NCBI GenBank assembly: GCA_947579605.1
Contig: OX388325.1
Coordinates: 8,551,572-8,615,571, forward strand
Direction: 5' to 3'
DNA from: Athripsodes cinereus
Taxonomy: Eukaryota > Arthropoda > Insecta > Trichoptera > Leptoceridae
Length of the DNA stretch: 64,000 nt
Below, in pieces: positions 47,137 to 58,971 of this stretch. How positions within the stretch are numbered: position 1 is the first letter of the stretch; every line of letters begins with the position of its first letter. A program made the translations under genes and the position numbers. The notes beneath the pieces were generated by a model. That model saw only the letters and a program-made list of their open reading frames with translations. It ran no database searches and had not been told where the DNA came from.

Positions 47137-47666
47137 CGAATCTTGGTGCACTCTGCTATCTTAGTGCCAACACTTATGTATGCAAGTGAGACGTGGACAT
47201 GGTTAAAGAAGGATGAAAGTGGCATAAATGCAGTGGAAATGAGATCGTTGAGAAGGATGTGTGGTAAAAGTCTGAGAGATCGTGTGCGTAACATTGATAT
47301 ACGAAAGGAATGTGGAATGAAAGTTGGTGTAATAACAAGGATGAATGTAAATAAGTTAAGATGGTTTGGGCACGTGGAAAGAATGAATGAGGACAGAATG
47401 ACTAAGAAGATATATTTGTCTGAGAGGAATGGTGCTCGGAGACGTGGACGTCCGAGGATTAAATGGCAAGATCATTTAAATCAAATCCTACAGGACGGTC
47501 ACGTGTTGAGCACATTGAACAGGAGAGCATGCATGAGGAATTGTATGACAGTGACGGAAGCGAAAGATGTATGCAAAGATAGAAGGAAGTGGCGCTCGAT
47601 CCTTTCTGCCTACCCCGCGAGGGAAGCGGCGTGATGGTATGTATGTATGTATGTATGTATGTATGT
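47137..47666 (+). mobile_element. RTE-type copy, longest, with target duplication
   Basis: 530 bp, 5'-truncated. The open frame 47143-47634 reads AILVPTLMYASETWTWLKKD, then MRSLRRMCGKSLRDR...AYPAREAA and stop, then (GTAT)n. The exact 11-bp duplication ACGAATCTGGA flanks it (47126-47136, 47667-47677). Corresponds to the region after the reverse transcriptase domain. Confidence 0.94.
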
Positions 47667-47734
47667 ACGAATCTGGATTTGTAATAAAATTGTAAACTTC
47701 CTTTTAGGATACAGAGATTCTATTATTATTATTA

Positions 47735-47800
47735 TTATTGGATCATCCATATTGCGCCGTTTTCATGATTCAAATCATCTCAAGGGCGCATCCACACTAT
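47735..47800 (-). mobile_element. non-LTR family B 3' end with (ATT)n
   Basis: (TTA)n, GGATCATCCATATTGCGCCG and CATCTCAAGGGCGC. Minus-strand 3' end of family B. Confidence 0.75.
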
Positions 47801-48804
47801 TATTTCACATTATAATACATTGTTCACCACCTCCACACTACAAATTTGGTTAAATATTATTGTCACAAATTTTGATTACATTTAATTTGTATGTTTCTAT
47901 TTTTACAATTTAACATTTTAACTTTAGCACAGAAAACACCAAAAACTATATATAATCAAAAAAAACTACACCACATTTTAGTCGGAATGCAAAAATACCT
48001 AAAATCAACCAATGTTTAACCATTATTTAGAATTTAAAAGAAGGAGAAGCTATGGGTTCAGGCAGCTTCAAGAGCGCCATCTACCCAAACTCTATTAAAT
48101 ATATGGCAATCAAAATTGTGTCATGCTCCCTTTATCAATTTATCTTTGGTTTAGTTATATGTATATTATTCTATGGTTTTTTAAATTGAGAACTGAATAC
48201 GGTTGGTGTGATCATACTTTTCTTTAAATAAAACATTTAAAAATCTTCTATTTCTTTATTAATTATCCTCCCAAAAGATTCTATACATAAATAATATGCA
48301 TCGACGTGAGACTTGAAAACTAGTATAGGTACTCAAAACTTGACCAAATTCCCAATTATGTATGAATCATGCTCATCAAAATATGTTTTAAAAATTAAAA
48401 TACGAAACATCAATGTGTTGATTTAGTATTTAATGACAACACAAGCATATAGCTCGCTGTGAGGATGTATTTAAGTTTAATTCGATTCAGATACAACTTG
48501 TTTTTTTTAATTACTCCCGTGAAATAGGACATACATTATTATGATTGTATTATATCTGACAGCGAATGACATTTTTTCCTTGTATACGTTACGCTACACA
48601 CTCCAATTCGTTAGCATACATACATTTAATATGAATACAAATAATATGATGTACTAACAATAATTATTATCGTACCTAATCCTGGTTATTATATTTAATA
48701 CATATTATTGTACTTGGTATATATATCTATATGACTAATGTTATGTTTTTACTGAAACTGTTCACATACAATTACTACAAATAAAAATCTGGACTGTCCT
48801 CATT

Positions 48805-49030
48805 AATAATAAAATAAACACTTTATTGTCAAAATAAATTTGTACAAAAGGCGTACTACGTATTACATTGAGGCAATATCTTCCAGTAAACCTAATACGA
48901 TGTTTGATAAGCATGTTCTATCGTAAAGTGAATTTATAAAACAGAAAAAAGTATAATATAAAACAGGAGTACCTACCTATTATATAGAGTTACAATATAA
49001 AAATGAAAACATCCACAACCATAAACCTAT
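48805..49030 (-). mobile_element. non-LTR family C 3' end
   Basis: AAATTTGTACAAAAGGCGTA, TTGAGGCAATATCTTCCAGT and CCACAACCATAAACCTATA align with 29030-29270 over most of the 3' UTR. Confidence 0.8.
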
Positions 49031-49039
49031 ACGATATAA

Positions 49040-49275
49040 GTATACACTGGGTTGTTTATGATTTTTACCAGTTGAGTCCCCGGTAAGGAGTAGGTCTCCA
49101 ACATTTTTTTTCTGTGTCCTGGTGTAAAAGGTGGGTAATAATGAAACACCATGAATAAGACTTTTACATCTTCATCAGCGAAGAGGTATCCTGCACTGCA
49201 ATCACCCATCCTTAATGTCTCATTTTTTTTAATGGCACAGAGGGAACAATAAGTTAAATTATTCAGTTGGTCCAC
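49040..49275 (-). repeat. repeat family A, long copy
   Basis: CAGTTGAGTCCCCGGTAAGG, TTTTTCTGTGTCCTGGTGTA, CATCAGCGAAGAGGTATCCT, CACCCATCCTTAATGTCTCA and GGCACAGAGGGAACAATAAG. Another minus piece with the 3' hairpin follows at 49390-49480. Confidence 0.8.
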
Positions 49276-49969
49276 TAAATACCTGAATTGTTAACAATGC
49301 TGTGATGAAATGAATGAACGACTGTTTATGGAAGGTACAAAATACCCTTAAAATCTTAAATTCAGCAATGATGACTTTTCTACACCACTCAACTTATATT
49401 TGCACGGAAAGAACGACATGAATGTTTATTACATACATTTATTAATCTGACTACCCTACTTGTGGGATGTACCGTCATGTATTGTATTATACATTTAGGT
49501 AGTAAATAGTGAGAGCCCTAATTATTTCAAGGACTCCACAAATTGATCGTTCAGTAAATAATATAAAAACGTTCAATTATCGTAACATAAGGTAGGTACG
49601 TATGTTCATAATAATTATATAGGTATTGATACTTCACGTGTAATGAATGATTGAGGATAAAAGGAGGGGCACTCTATATAGGTACATAGATTATAGTTGC
49701 TTTGTTTTTATGGTTGATAATCTTTTGTTTTATGATCTATCTTAACAATACAATACAAATATATACATAATATGTATGGATATATTATTATTAATTATAT
49801 TATGTTCCCGATCGTGAGATTCTCAAAAAGTACTCGGTCATGTATCAGGGATGTATAAGAGAAGACAAGGTAGAACAAACATCTCATGAAATAATCACAT
49901 TTATTATATTTTAGTCCGTTCGAATAAATGTTTAAATGTACCTACTTTATAAGACAACGTAATTATTAT

Positions 49970-50780
49970 AATTATTATTTGGATGATTTGTAAAGCGCCG
50001 TTTTGTGAAAAAAATCCACCTCAAGGGCGCTCTTTGCTAACTAAGGTTGTGCTTGAATTATTCCGTGAGATTTCTTGAATAGATAAGTTTTCAGTTAGTT
50101 CTTGAAACAAGATATGTCCTGCGTTTCTCTGATCGTTTGTGGAAGCCTGTTCCAGACTACAGGTGCAGATATTGCAAAAGCACGCTCCACGTACACTGGT
50201 TTCGATACAGTACTGGTCACCTCCAATTTAGTTGTTATATCTTGACAAGACCTAAGTGTTGTCTGTCTATGACTTAACGCCTGTCTACCACAAAGTTCCA
50301 TGATATATTCTGGGGCCATAGCATGAAGTGCCTTAAATACTGTCAAACACACTTTAAATTCAACTCTCTCCGGACATCTGAGCCAGTGAAGAGATTGAAG
50401 GGTGGCAGATATGTGTGAAGAGCGATTCAGTTGATAAATGAAACGTGCAGCCGCATTAAAAACGGACTGAATTCTCTGGAGTTGATATTGTGGAAGATTT
50501 GCGAGGATGCCATTGCAGTAATCCAATCGTGATACGACGAATGATTTAATTATGGTTTTAGCTCCGTCGGTTGATATATTTTTCCTTATATTCTTGAGCT
50601 GCCTTAAAGTATAGAAACCACTACTAACAGTAGATGATATGTGTTTCTCCATCGTAAGGGCGTTATCATGATGCGCTCCGAGGAACTTAACGTGGTTAGA
50701 TGGGACTATGTCCACGTTTTGTACACGAATAGGGTCAGCTTTTATGAGATGTTGTCTTCGTGGAGACGCTATCCAGAGAA
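49970..50780 (-). mobile_element. non-LTR family B, longest copy (RT C-terminal half)
   Basis: The 206-codon frame 50095-50715 reads VKFLGAHHDNALTMEKHISS, SFVVSRLDYCNGILANLPQY, QRIQSVFNAAARFIY, LHWLRCPERVEFKVCLTVFK and VWNRLPQTIRETQD. These are the thumb and C-terminal signatures of CR1/L2-like reverse transcriptases. It breaks just before the L-K-T-Y-L-F-K-K segment. The 3' end has CTCAAGGGCGC...AAACGGCGC and (ATT)n. Confidence 0.9.
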
Positions 50781-50934
50781 ATTTTATATTTTATATCTTG
50801 CTGTATAACTGCTGAAAATTAGATTTACGTAAAAATATTTCAATTTCTAATAATAAAACTAAACTACTTTGCAAATACATACAAGTCTGTTTCATTTATG
50901 TTAAAATATGTAAAGAATATGTAGGTCTCCCACT

Positions 50935-51115
50935 ATTTTCTGTTAGTTTTCGTGTGTCCTGTAAAAGGGAAGTGCTCGCAAAATTTCATGTATAAGATGA
51001 TATACGCCGCAAATTCTGAATATCTTAACTTATAATTGGCACATAGAGAACGATATGCAGGTTCGTTACATGTAGTTATCCCGCTGACCACCCTAATCGT
51101 GGGAGACGCCGTTAA
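50935..51115 (-). repeat. repeat family A copy
   Basis: TTTCTGTTAGTTTTCGTGTG-TCCTGTAAAAGGGAAGTG, ATTGGCACATAGAGAACGAT, then GCTGACCACCCTAATCGTGG and GACGCCGTTAATGCAT; the CCCAC/GTGGG hairpin is mutated on one side. Confidence 0.75.
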
Positions 51116-52042
51116 TGCATAAAAAAGGAAGTTTTGTTGAGCAATGCTTTTATTTTCATTTTGATATTTATTTCCTAAGCGGAGCCGAGTAAATGCAGAC
51201 TAGAACACAATATAATATTATTTTATACTACACAACACGAGAAGTTCTGTATGTATGTACTATAAGTTTATATTGTGGTGGGTAGGTACTGCGCGTGCTC
51301 TCTACGGCTACCGAGTTTAGCAGCATTCTACTCGGTCTCAGTACAAGGGGCGTATTCTCTTTATTATTACCTATACCATAGTAGAATAGAATACCTACTA
51401 CCTTCATGATTTCCTGATAACACCGCTACTAAACTAAACCTTAGATTATGCTGTAAAAGAAGGGAAAATAGATGGAAAATATTTCGAAAGGAATTTCAAG
51501 AATGTATTTTAACCATTCTTCATTTATGCCTCCTTGATACGTTGAAAATTTTGACTCCATTTGGATTCTTTCGTCAGAGTGTGGTATTTAACCTGTAACA
51601 GCGATTGATCAAATTGTTGAAATTAATTTTGAAATTATGGTCACATGAAAGCAACTTTTGTACAGTTAACATTTAAAAGATAAAGCCCCTTATAGACTGG
51701 TAACGCAGTACAAGTTTTCTTAGAAACTATGTTCCAAAATTAATAATAATATAATGTTGTTTCAATCCATTACATTAAGATGCCAATGGTCTCTTTTCTG
51801 CTCATACTTAAGTATCGGACATCTCTATACCTGTTAAAGCAATAAAAGAACCCTACAATGTAAAAAAATAAATGTCTTTCAAATCTGCAACACAAAAGAA
51901 ATTATGTATACCTATGTCGATATAGGCATGATTGCACCTGAAGATATTAATCATTCGCAGGATATAGAGTATTAGATATCCCTACGCTTACGAATCGGCT
52001 CAGGCTGGCTCAAACCAGCATGAGAGTTCTATATGCATAAAA

Positions 52043-52190
52043 AGAATTCGCCCGGTAGCTTATTTGAAAAATGATGGGTTCCATAGGTTCATGTCCCGTC
52101 CGGGGCACTAAAAAATAAGGTGACGTTGTCTTTTCTAAGCCTTGTATGGTAGTTTCATGTGTTGAATTTACAAATATTTCTAAATCTGAA
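52043..52190 (+). mobile_element. tRNA-derived SINE-2 copy
   Basis: GCCCGGTAGCTTATTTGAAA (degenerate A box), TAGGTTCATGTCCCGTCCGG (degenerate B box), then ATAAGGTGACGTTGTCTTTT and GTGTTGAATTTACAAATATT, matching 32630-32760 and 20085-20165. Confidence 0.7.
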
Positions 52191-52894
52191 ATAAATCGAA
52201 AAGCACCCCTAAAAACAATAAATTTGTGTCGCGAAACGGGAATATGTTAGGATAGTCTGGAAGATGCTGTATTATAACAAGTCTGCTCTTTGTTGGTTTA
52301 CTGTTTTATACTTTTTGATCTGACTATTTATTAATATTTTTTCCTTTGTATAGTAACAACTCTGTAGTCAATAAAGATTAATTTTTATTATTATTATTGC
52401 AAAATTAAAATATGTTAACTACCACAACATCAAAACATAAACAGTTTTGTGAATATAAAGCTACTAACGGCAGCACATAAAATAATATTATTATGTATAC
52501 CTAAATATATTTAGAGAGTACAAAAAACTGGTGTATTTTAATAAAGTAAATAAATTCTGTAAATGAGTTTATAAATAAAAAAATGTCAAATAGAAATACC
52601 TATGCACAAATATATCGTGGAAATTAATATATGAAAACATTTAAAATTAAATATATAAAAACTATAAAATATGTTATCAAATCATTTATTTAAACAGTAC
52701 AATAAGACCGATGTTTACGAAATTGGTTGTGTTCTTTGTAAATATCTTCGGCTCTACAATTATGTTTTTTTTTTAGTGATACACATGGTATAATGGAGTA
52801 GAATTATCACATTACTTTTCTTTTAATCCCTAGCAAAGAATTAGTATATATTCTATAAATATTCATAAAACTTCGAGAATATGTTATTTAGCAT

Positions 52895-53010
52895 CATTCA
52901 GCAGTGACGAGGTATGTCAATCATCCTAAATGTCTTGTGTTGTAGACCAGTAAGTATGTTTACCTCATGAGGCTCGCCTAATGGCTACACAACTTGTAAG
53001 AGATGCTGAA
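52895..53010 (-). repeat. repeat family A fragment
   Basis: TTCAGCAGTGACGAGGTATG-TCAATCATCCTAAATGTCTTGTGTTG, then AATGGCTACACAACTTGTAA-GAGATGC with the family A order. Confidence 0.65.
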
Positions 53011-53069
53011 ATGGTGTAGATACATAAATAGAAAAATTTAATAGGAACTACATGTATTCAACACTTTAG

Positions 53070-53345
53070 TTACCTCTCCGCTGTTGAATATAGGCCTCTT
53101 ACAAACTTTCCCAAATATCATGATCTCGTGCCCTTTGTATCCCGCAATCGGATTATTACTCCTCGTTCGACATTTGAGTATTCTTTAGCCCATACCGTTG
53201 TTCCGGTACGCCACCATTATCACTTACGCTTTGTAACATGATCCACGATATCTATGACCTTCGTTAGGTCTGTCATGGTTTGTAATTTTATCTCTCAGAC
53301 TCACCCCTAACGTCTTTCGATGGATCTGCACGAGCATTGTTGACA
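53070..53345 (-). mobile_element. decayed RTE-class retrotransposon piece
   Basis: CCGCTGTTGAATATAGGCCT-CTTACAAAC, TGTCATGGTTTGTAATTTTA-TC and CACGAGCATTGTTGACAATA. The plus-strand CTGTTGAATATAGGCCTC is a hallmark of the C-terminal region of lepidopteran RTE elements (LF-x-IQQ on the coding strand). Frame broken. Confidence 0.55.
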
Positions 53346-53984
53346 ATACGCAATTTCAAAGTATGTAAGTATGTATTATATATTTTTTTTAAAGTATTTT
53401 ATCGCATTTTTTCTATCACCATAAAATAGCGAAAAATTATAATGACTAATTATTGTTTTTTTATTAAATTTAAAAACAATAGTTAAAATACCTTTGTGGC
53501 TTAACTACAGACGCGTAATCTGAGATTTCCTGTAAAAATAATAATTATTTTTTAATAGATTTATTGCGTTGATCTACCGGAGTTAAGCGCGGAATTCATA
53601 TTAGAAAAAAGTATGTATTTTATTAATTTAATCGATGTTTGTATCTTCTAAAACTAGAAATACAACTTTTCTAAATAACAGCGGGACAAGATTTTTTGAC
53701 CAATTCTGAGAGAAAAGAATTGATGTATTGATGATAGCAGTATATAGATATAAGTATTATGTTCACTTAATATTTATTATTGTTTTTTTATTCAAATAAT
53801 GCGACATTATGTCTATTCTAATGTTTTCTTCTCCCACAGTCTTTCATGTGAATAAATTAATAGAAAATGAATCTTCAGGTCCGTCGTGAAGTGAATTTGA
53901 GCACGTACCACTTATTAGGATAGCAGAAGACGCAAGGTGAAATGCATAGTCAAGAATGCAGCGAAGGTTTTCAGCTTTACTAGG

Positions 53985-55030
53985 TCGGGAAAATATGTGT
54001 CAGACAACCCCGCGTTTCAGGAAAAAAGACATACTCCACCAGGGCAACATATCGTGAAGAGGGTATAGAAATTCCAGAGAGGAAATTCCAATGGGGGAAA
54101 ACGTCATGGTGAAAATGTCCCACGCAAGGAGAGCAGAGAAAAATAAGGGTCAACCAGTTCTCCGTGTGCAGACGTTCCTTTGCTTGGCTCATACCGTAGT
54201 TGTCCTCTGATAACAACAAACGTAAAATTGTGTTTTGTATCACTAGTTTTTTCCGAAAACACGTAAATGTGGAAATCTTTAATCTGTTTTGGGTTAGGGA
54301 TTATCCCCGATCCTCACATAATTCGTACATTTCACCAGGAAAACATGATCGTGCAGGAGATTCTAAATCCCTCCGTAAAGCTGCTAGGAAATGCGAGGGA
54401 AAGTCTGTGAAATATAGGAGGGATAAGCGCATGGCTAGTGAATGCAATGAAAGGGAATTTTCTCTATTCGAACTAACGAATGACAGGGGACCATAAGAAC
54501 ATTAGAGTTCCTCCACAAAGGAAACTGTTCATTGGTTGAAGGGTGACAAAACACCCTCTTTTTTAAAAGGAGGACACGTCTAGAGGACGTCCTCTTGGCT
54601 CTCACAAACGTCACACAAACCTTGTATTCCACCAGGAAAACATAGAAACACAAGAGGTAAGACAAAACTTTCGCGTCTACTGATAAAAGTGTTATTTTCA
54701 TGGTACTGAAATTATTCAAATACGAATTCCCTAATGTCACATCAATCGCGTTTTCTACAAGGAAAGCATGAGAGAAGAGGAGGTATATCGCGGGAAGATT
54801 CAAAGCATTTGGAAATTGGCGGCAAGTGGAAGCAGGTTGAATAAGAGAGTTTCTTTGGGAAATGCAACAGGTATATGGGGTAGTAAAAATCTTTAAAGCA
54901 TGTAGAATGTTTTGTTTGGGTAAATAATATAATGAGATTCACCGGCCATTTTGTGGACCCGAAGAAATAACATGTCGCGTATCCCCGTACAGTCACGGTT
55001 TCGATACCCAAGACCAGGAGAACATGACAG
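53985..55030. repeat. region with iterated CACCAGGAAAACAT motif
   Basis: A degenerate 35-40-nt motif, consensus GTCACA-N-AA-YYGTGTTTTC then YACCAGGAAAACATGA, occurs at about 54315-54352, 54603-54644, 54738-54772 and 54991-55027, with weaker matches near 53990-54050. Spacing is 130-300 nt. The long minus-strand frames here (53980-54243, 54435-54803) have no recognisable domain. Function and class unknown. Confidence 0.55.
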
Positions 55031-55159
55031 TTAAAGAGAATGATCGTAACATCAAAACAGACCTGACGACCTTTTCAAATGAGCCGATAATAATTTGAGA
55101 TATTTTCTTAGTGTGTGTGTAAGAGAGATAGGACTATTGAAGAGTTCTGTTTGAAATAT

Positions 55160-55275
55160 CTTGGGAGCACGACCCCAACTCGTGCTGCGCGCGCATGAAT
55201 GGCCTCAGGGGCGCATGCCGACCTCTCCTCCCGCTGTACTTCTGTCTTCTCCGGACCTCGCCTGTCTCCGCCCAC
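55160..55275. other. GC-rich island in AT-rich intron
   Basis: About 115 bp rich in C and G with several CpGs (CTGCGCGCGCATGAATGGCC, GACCTCTCCTCCCGCTGTAC, CGGACCTCGCCTGTC) inside DNA that is otherwise about two-thirds AT. No signal-peptide or EGF coding is visible in either direction. Could be exonic 5' UTR, promoter or a repeat piece. Confidence 0.45.
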
Positions 55276-55784
55276 GAATACTTGTATAATTTGATGTTGA
55301 TGGTAATTTCCCGCCTAAAGTATTTAATAATCTGACAAAACGCCAAGTCAGGACGAAAACTCTCACGAGACTTTGATAAATAAATACATAACATAAAATA
55401 AAATATCATCCATTTAAAGTAGGTATGTATGTATTTTGGTAGTTTCTTCATCTTCGTGTAGATAGAAATTAAAAAATGATTCTCAATCAATTGAGTGTCT
55501 TGTAAAAAGCAAGTTATAGCAAAAATTCACCCACAAGAATAGTTTGAATTGAGAAATGTCTCACGCTACCTAAGATAATGAAAGAATAATACAAATCTGC
55601 ATTTTATTTTTTATCGATACAGTTATGTAGGTATGAAAAAAAATAGTAGGAGATTGAAATAATTGAAATAGGATCACTGTGGAGCCCCCACGGGATACAA
55701 AAGACGTCTAGAGTTTTTCTGAAAAATTCGACATTCTTAAAACCCAAGTCTAGTCTCAAACTAAAACACGAATCTTGTATGCTA

Positions 55785-55890
55785 TGCACTCAGATACAGG
55801 ACAATTTGAAAGAGGTCATTTGTTTTTTTTATTTTTCCCTAGCAAGGAATCGAACCCGAGACTTAGTGACTCATTCTATAGTGTACAGTT
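55785..55890 (-). mobile_element. tRNA-derived SINE-1, minus strand
   Basis: On the minus strand GAGTCACTAAGTCTCGGGTT-CGATTCC (B box), then AAATGACCTCTTTCAAATTG-TCCTGTATCTG match SINE-1. Confidence 0.8.
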
Positions 55891-56339
55891 TCATTGTAAT
55901 GACGTAAATTTGCCTTGATTTTTACATATGTACATGATTATTACGTTTTGCCTTGCATCCGGCTTCCCATGTACGGGCGAATACCTTTCCTACGAAATAC
56001 ATGCAACAAACAAACATAATACCATGTTGTGGTACAAAAAAAATGCTTATTCATTGGAAATAGACAAATAACAGACATGTAGGTACATAAATACTCGTAG
56101 GTACTAGGTAAAGGTATACAAGAGGTGTGCCGTGTCTAATTTTTAAATTCACGAATGCCAAAATCATTTTTTAACTCTTGAGTTCTAACAATTCGATATA
56201 GGAATTTATATAAATAGCCAACCTTTCAAAATTCTTAGATTTTCGTAGAAGATCCAAAAGACATTCAACATTTTGAATTCAGCGTTGATGATGCAAACTG
56301 CTACCCATTCCTGAATGTCTAATTTTTAAAGTTTAATTT

Positions 56340-56530
56340 ATCGACGAACGGTTCTTGGTGGAAATTCATATTAGCAATTTATAAATGAAACACGATATAT
56401 AGTTATTCCACTATTAATTTTATTAATTTTGCGAGCCAGCTTTCAAGAGCTACCGTTCTAAATGTCAGGCAAAAGTAAAGTGAAGCTTCATTAGAAACTT
56501 TATGTGACAAATAGAAAACAATCGATCAAA
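56340..56530 (+). mobile_element. relative of hairpin element 29795
   Basis: TCGACGAACGGTTCTTGGTG-GAAATTCATATTA, TATAGTTATTCCACTATTAA and GCGAGCCAGCTTTCAAGAGC parallel 29750-29860; the mirrored right arm is lost. Confidence 0.6.
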
Positions 56531-56624
56531 ACAAAATATTTTTATTAATTTATTCATTCTTTACTGTACATCGATCACAATACATACATTTTAGACAAAA
56601 ATGTATTCAAATTAGAAATAATCA

Positions 56625-56695
56625 ATATACGGAGGGCGAGAAAAGGCGCGATATCTTCCAACTAACCTAACAAAATATTGGCACTGAGAAGACAA
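56625..56695 (-). repeat. dispersed repeat H (TTAGTTGGAAGATATCGCG)
   Basis: Minus strand: GTTAGTTGGAAGATATCGCG-CCTTTTCTCGCCCTCCG. Plus-strand relatives are at 44160-44230, 45108-45150 and 58878-58925, each with GGTTAGTTGGAAGA and a following CGATAAACTC-like segment. Probably a retroelement 3' end. Confidence 0.65.
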
Positions 56696-57438
56696 CTTGC
56701 ATGTTAAATATTTTTGAGGATTAAAATAGCTAATTATAAAACATTATAGGTATACATAATTGTGTTCAATGCATGTATACATAAATTAAGGTGTATTATA
56801 ATATCATTTCAATATAAATATTTTAAAATGAAATTAGGTAATAGATGCAATTGGTCCGTTGCTACCGCACATGTGGGAAGCGCCGAGATGGTAATCGGGT
56901 AATACTATGATTTATTGAATGTATTAATTATTTCATTTCATTACGTAAACGTTGATGGAAGCGATGGTTGCGTAACAAAACAGAAAGCATGCGAAAAAAA
57001 TGATACACCTTCATATCTGCATTACGTAGTTACCTACAATTAATTATTATAAAGACACAATAGATTTGTAATATGGAAGTACCTAGATATATATTATTTT
57101 TAATTACTTCTACGTGAGATAATGATAAATCTAACAGGTAGAAAAGTAATACATAACAGCAGTAATACGTAGGCATGCAACCCCTGTGAATAATTAAAGT
57201 TATCGTACGGCTATAGCTCTGAATATAAGTTATTATTTGTCTCTTTGGGCCATATCTTCTTCTTCGTTTTAATCCCATTATCTCCTTGTCCTACTGTCTC
57301 CTGCATCCTCAGAACGCAGCTCTGCCACCTTTTGTGGACATCCAGGTGGTCACTGGTCTGCATGGTCTTCTGGGCTCTACTTCTATGTTCATTGTCATTT
57401 TAATTATATATTATTCTGTGATAGTCTCATAATGTGTC

Positions 57439-57770
57439 TGGGAACTCATTGAGATGGTAGGCCCCAATGTCAGATATCTGTCGAATATAGTTTTCTATGG
57501 AGGAAAATTGTTACTACAATAATATTATTTGGATTTTTTGGCGAAATATTTTATTTTTTTTATTTGCAAAACTAAAATAAACCGGCAAAAATAAAATCTA
57601 ATTCAAATATAAACTTAAGGAAATTTGTATTCGAAGTAGATTTTAGGCAAAAATAAAATCTACCTCGAATACAAATTTCCTTAAGCAAAAATAAAATAAA
57701 ACCAGCAAAAATAAAATCTAATTCAAATATAAAAATAAAATAAACTCATCACATCTTTTAAATTGATGCA
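57439..57770. mobile_element. partial copy of palindromic TIR element
   Basis: Same left end as 58972-59734 (GGGAACTCATTGAGATGGTA, GGCCCCAATGTCAGATATCT), the TTGGCGAAATATTTTATTTT segment, then a 72-bp hairpin at 57614-57685 with 32-bp arms and one mismatch (CTTAAGGAAATTTGTATTCG). The right terminus is missing. Confidence 0.8.
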
Positions 57771-57829
57771 AAAAAGGACTCTCAAACAATCTCTCCGAGA
57801 CAATATCAACTATTAAAATCAGATCAAAC

Positions 57830-57935
57830 TGTGTTGCTCCTCCCGGAAACAATGGGCAGAAATCAGCCTTCTCCATTTATAGCGTTTTTGCGCCCATTGG
57901 TTCACTTCTAACGCTCTAATATCGTTGTCATAGGA
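57830..57935 (-). mobile_element. RTE-like polyprotein C-terminal scrap
   Basis: GTTGCTCCTCCCGGAAACAA-TGGGCAGAAATCAGCCTTCT and ATCGTTGTCATAGGAACG align with 45975-46095. A further retroelement scrap (TTCTTCTTCGTTTTAATCCC-ATTATCTCC) lies at 57250-57400. Confidence 0.65.
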
Positions 57936-58971
57936 ACGGTGTATTGTATGTAATACCAACAGAGCTTTTATTTTTCTGAGAAAGGAAAAATAATTTAAAC
58001 TCTTGCAAAAAGCGATGATTAAACTTGTATAGTGTAAAAAGCGTAAACTTACAATACGGCATAACTAATAGCTTTATAATCAACAAAATGCACCTTTTTG
58101 TAACATATATTTCCTCTTGAAAACAATCAACAATCAAAATATTGACACAAGAAATGATACGAATTAGTAAAAGTGGAACATTCTACAATAGAACGAATAA
58201 TCCTCGGTTGATTGACATGTTCAGTACATTTTTACAAAGATGTCAATAACTAGTGATATAATTTAAAAGACATTAACAGCGACTGGTCAATGATTCAATG
58301 TACCAATATTATAAAACTGGTTTCATTTATTGCCATCCTTTTCCCTTATACACAATATGTGGGTGAGAAAAAGAGATGACAATAGTGTGCCGACAGATTG
58401 AATCAAAACAGGTAATAGGTACCATAATTTAAAAAAGTAAAAAGGTTCAATTCTAAGGCTTAGAGTGAAAATGTATTTTTAAGTGTCATTTATGTATTCA
58501 TACATTTATATATTTTGTTTTATCATTTTGTAGAGGTGGTATTGATTTGTTTGATTAGTTTTATATAATTTAATTTTAAATGTCTCGAGTGACCTATGAA
58601 AGAAGAAATGACTTGATTGCTCAACACTACTATAATTATAGACCTCTACAGTGTATCTCATCTTTTATGAAATGCCTACCTGTTTTTACGGCACGTTTTA
58701 TTTGCATTCTATTTAGTATTATGGACCGACGATACTTGGTGGATGTTAGATTTGAGATATCGCGATAAAATCTATCACGTTTTATGAAGTTTGAATTGAC
58801 AGTTCATTTTTAGACACCCTGAACGCAAGATGACGTTTGGGATATTTACAAAACTTTTGCTGTTCTAGGGATCATAATTGGGTTAGTTGGAAGAGTTTGC
58901 GCCTTTGTCATAAAATCGTCCACTTTAGGTATATTGATTATATCTAATTTAAATGCATTTCTCTATAAAAT

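Noticed and set aside
47143..47634. 163-codon frame as a host gene (often annotated craniofacial development protein-like)
   Set aside because: It is the C-terminus of an RTE polyprotein with a target duplication and (GTAT)n tail and recurs four times here.
50095..50715. 206-codon frame as a host gene
   Set aside because: Its sequence is the C-terminal half of a CR1/L2-like reverse transcriptase and its 3' end recurs many times in the window.
54435..54803. 122-codon minus-strand frame as a possible gene
   Set aside because: No domain, no splice context, and it overlaps the iterated CACCAGGAAAACAT motif, which explains its repeated FLVE-like residues.
55134..55490. Minus-strand frame at the GC-rich island as Notch exon 1
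   Set aside because: The ATG-started part gives no signal peptide and no EGF cysteines, and the frame runs to a stop (reading MRAQHELGSCSQDISNRTLQ) rather than into a splice donor.
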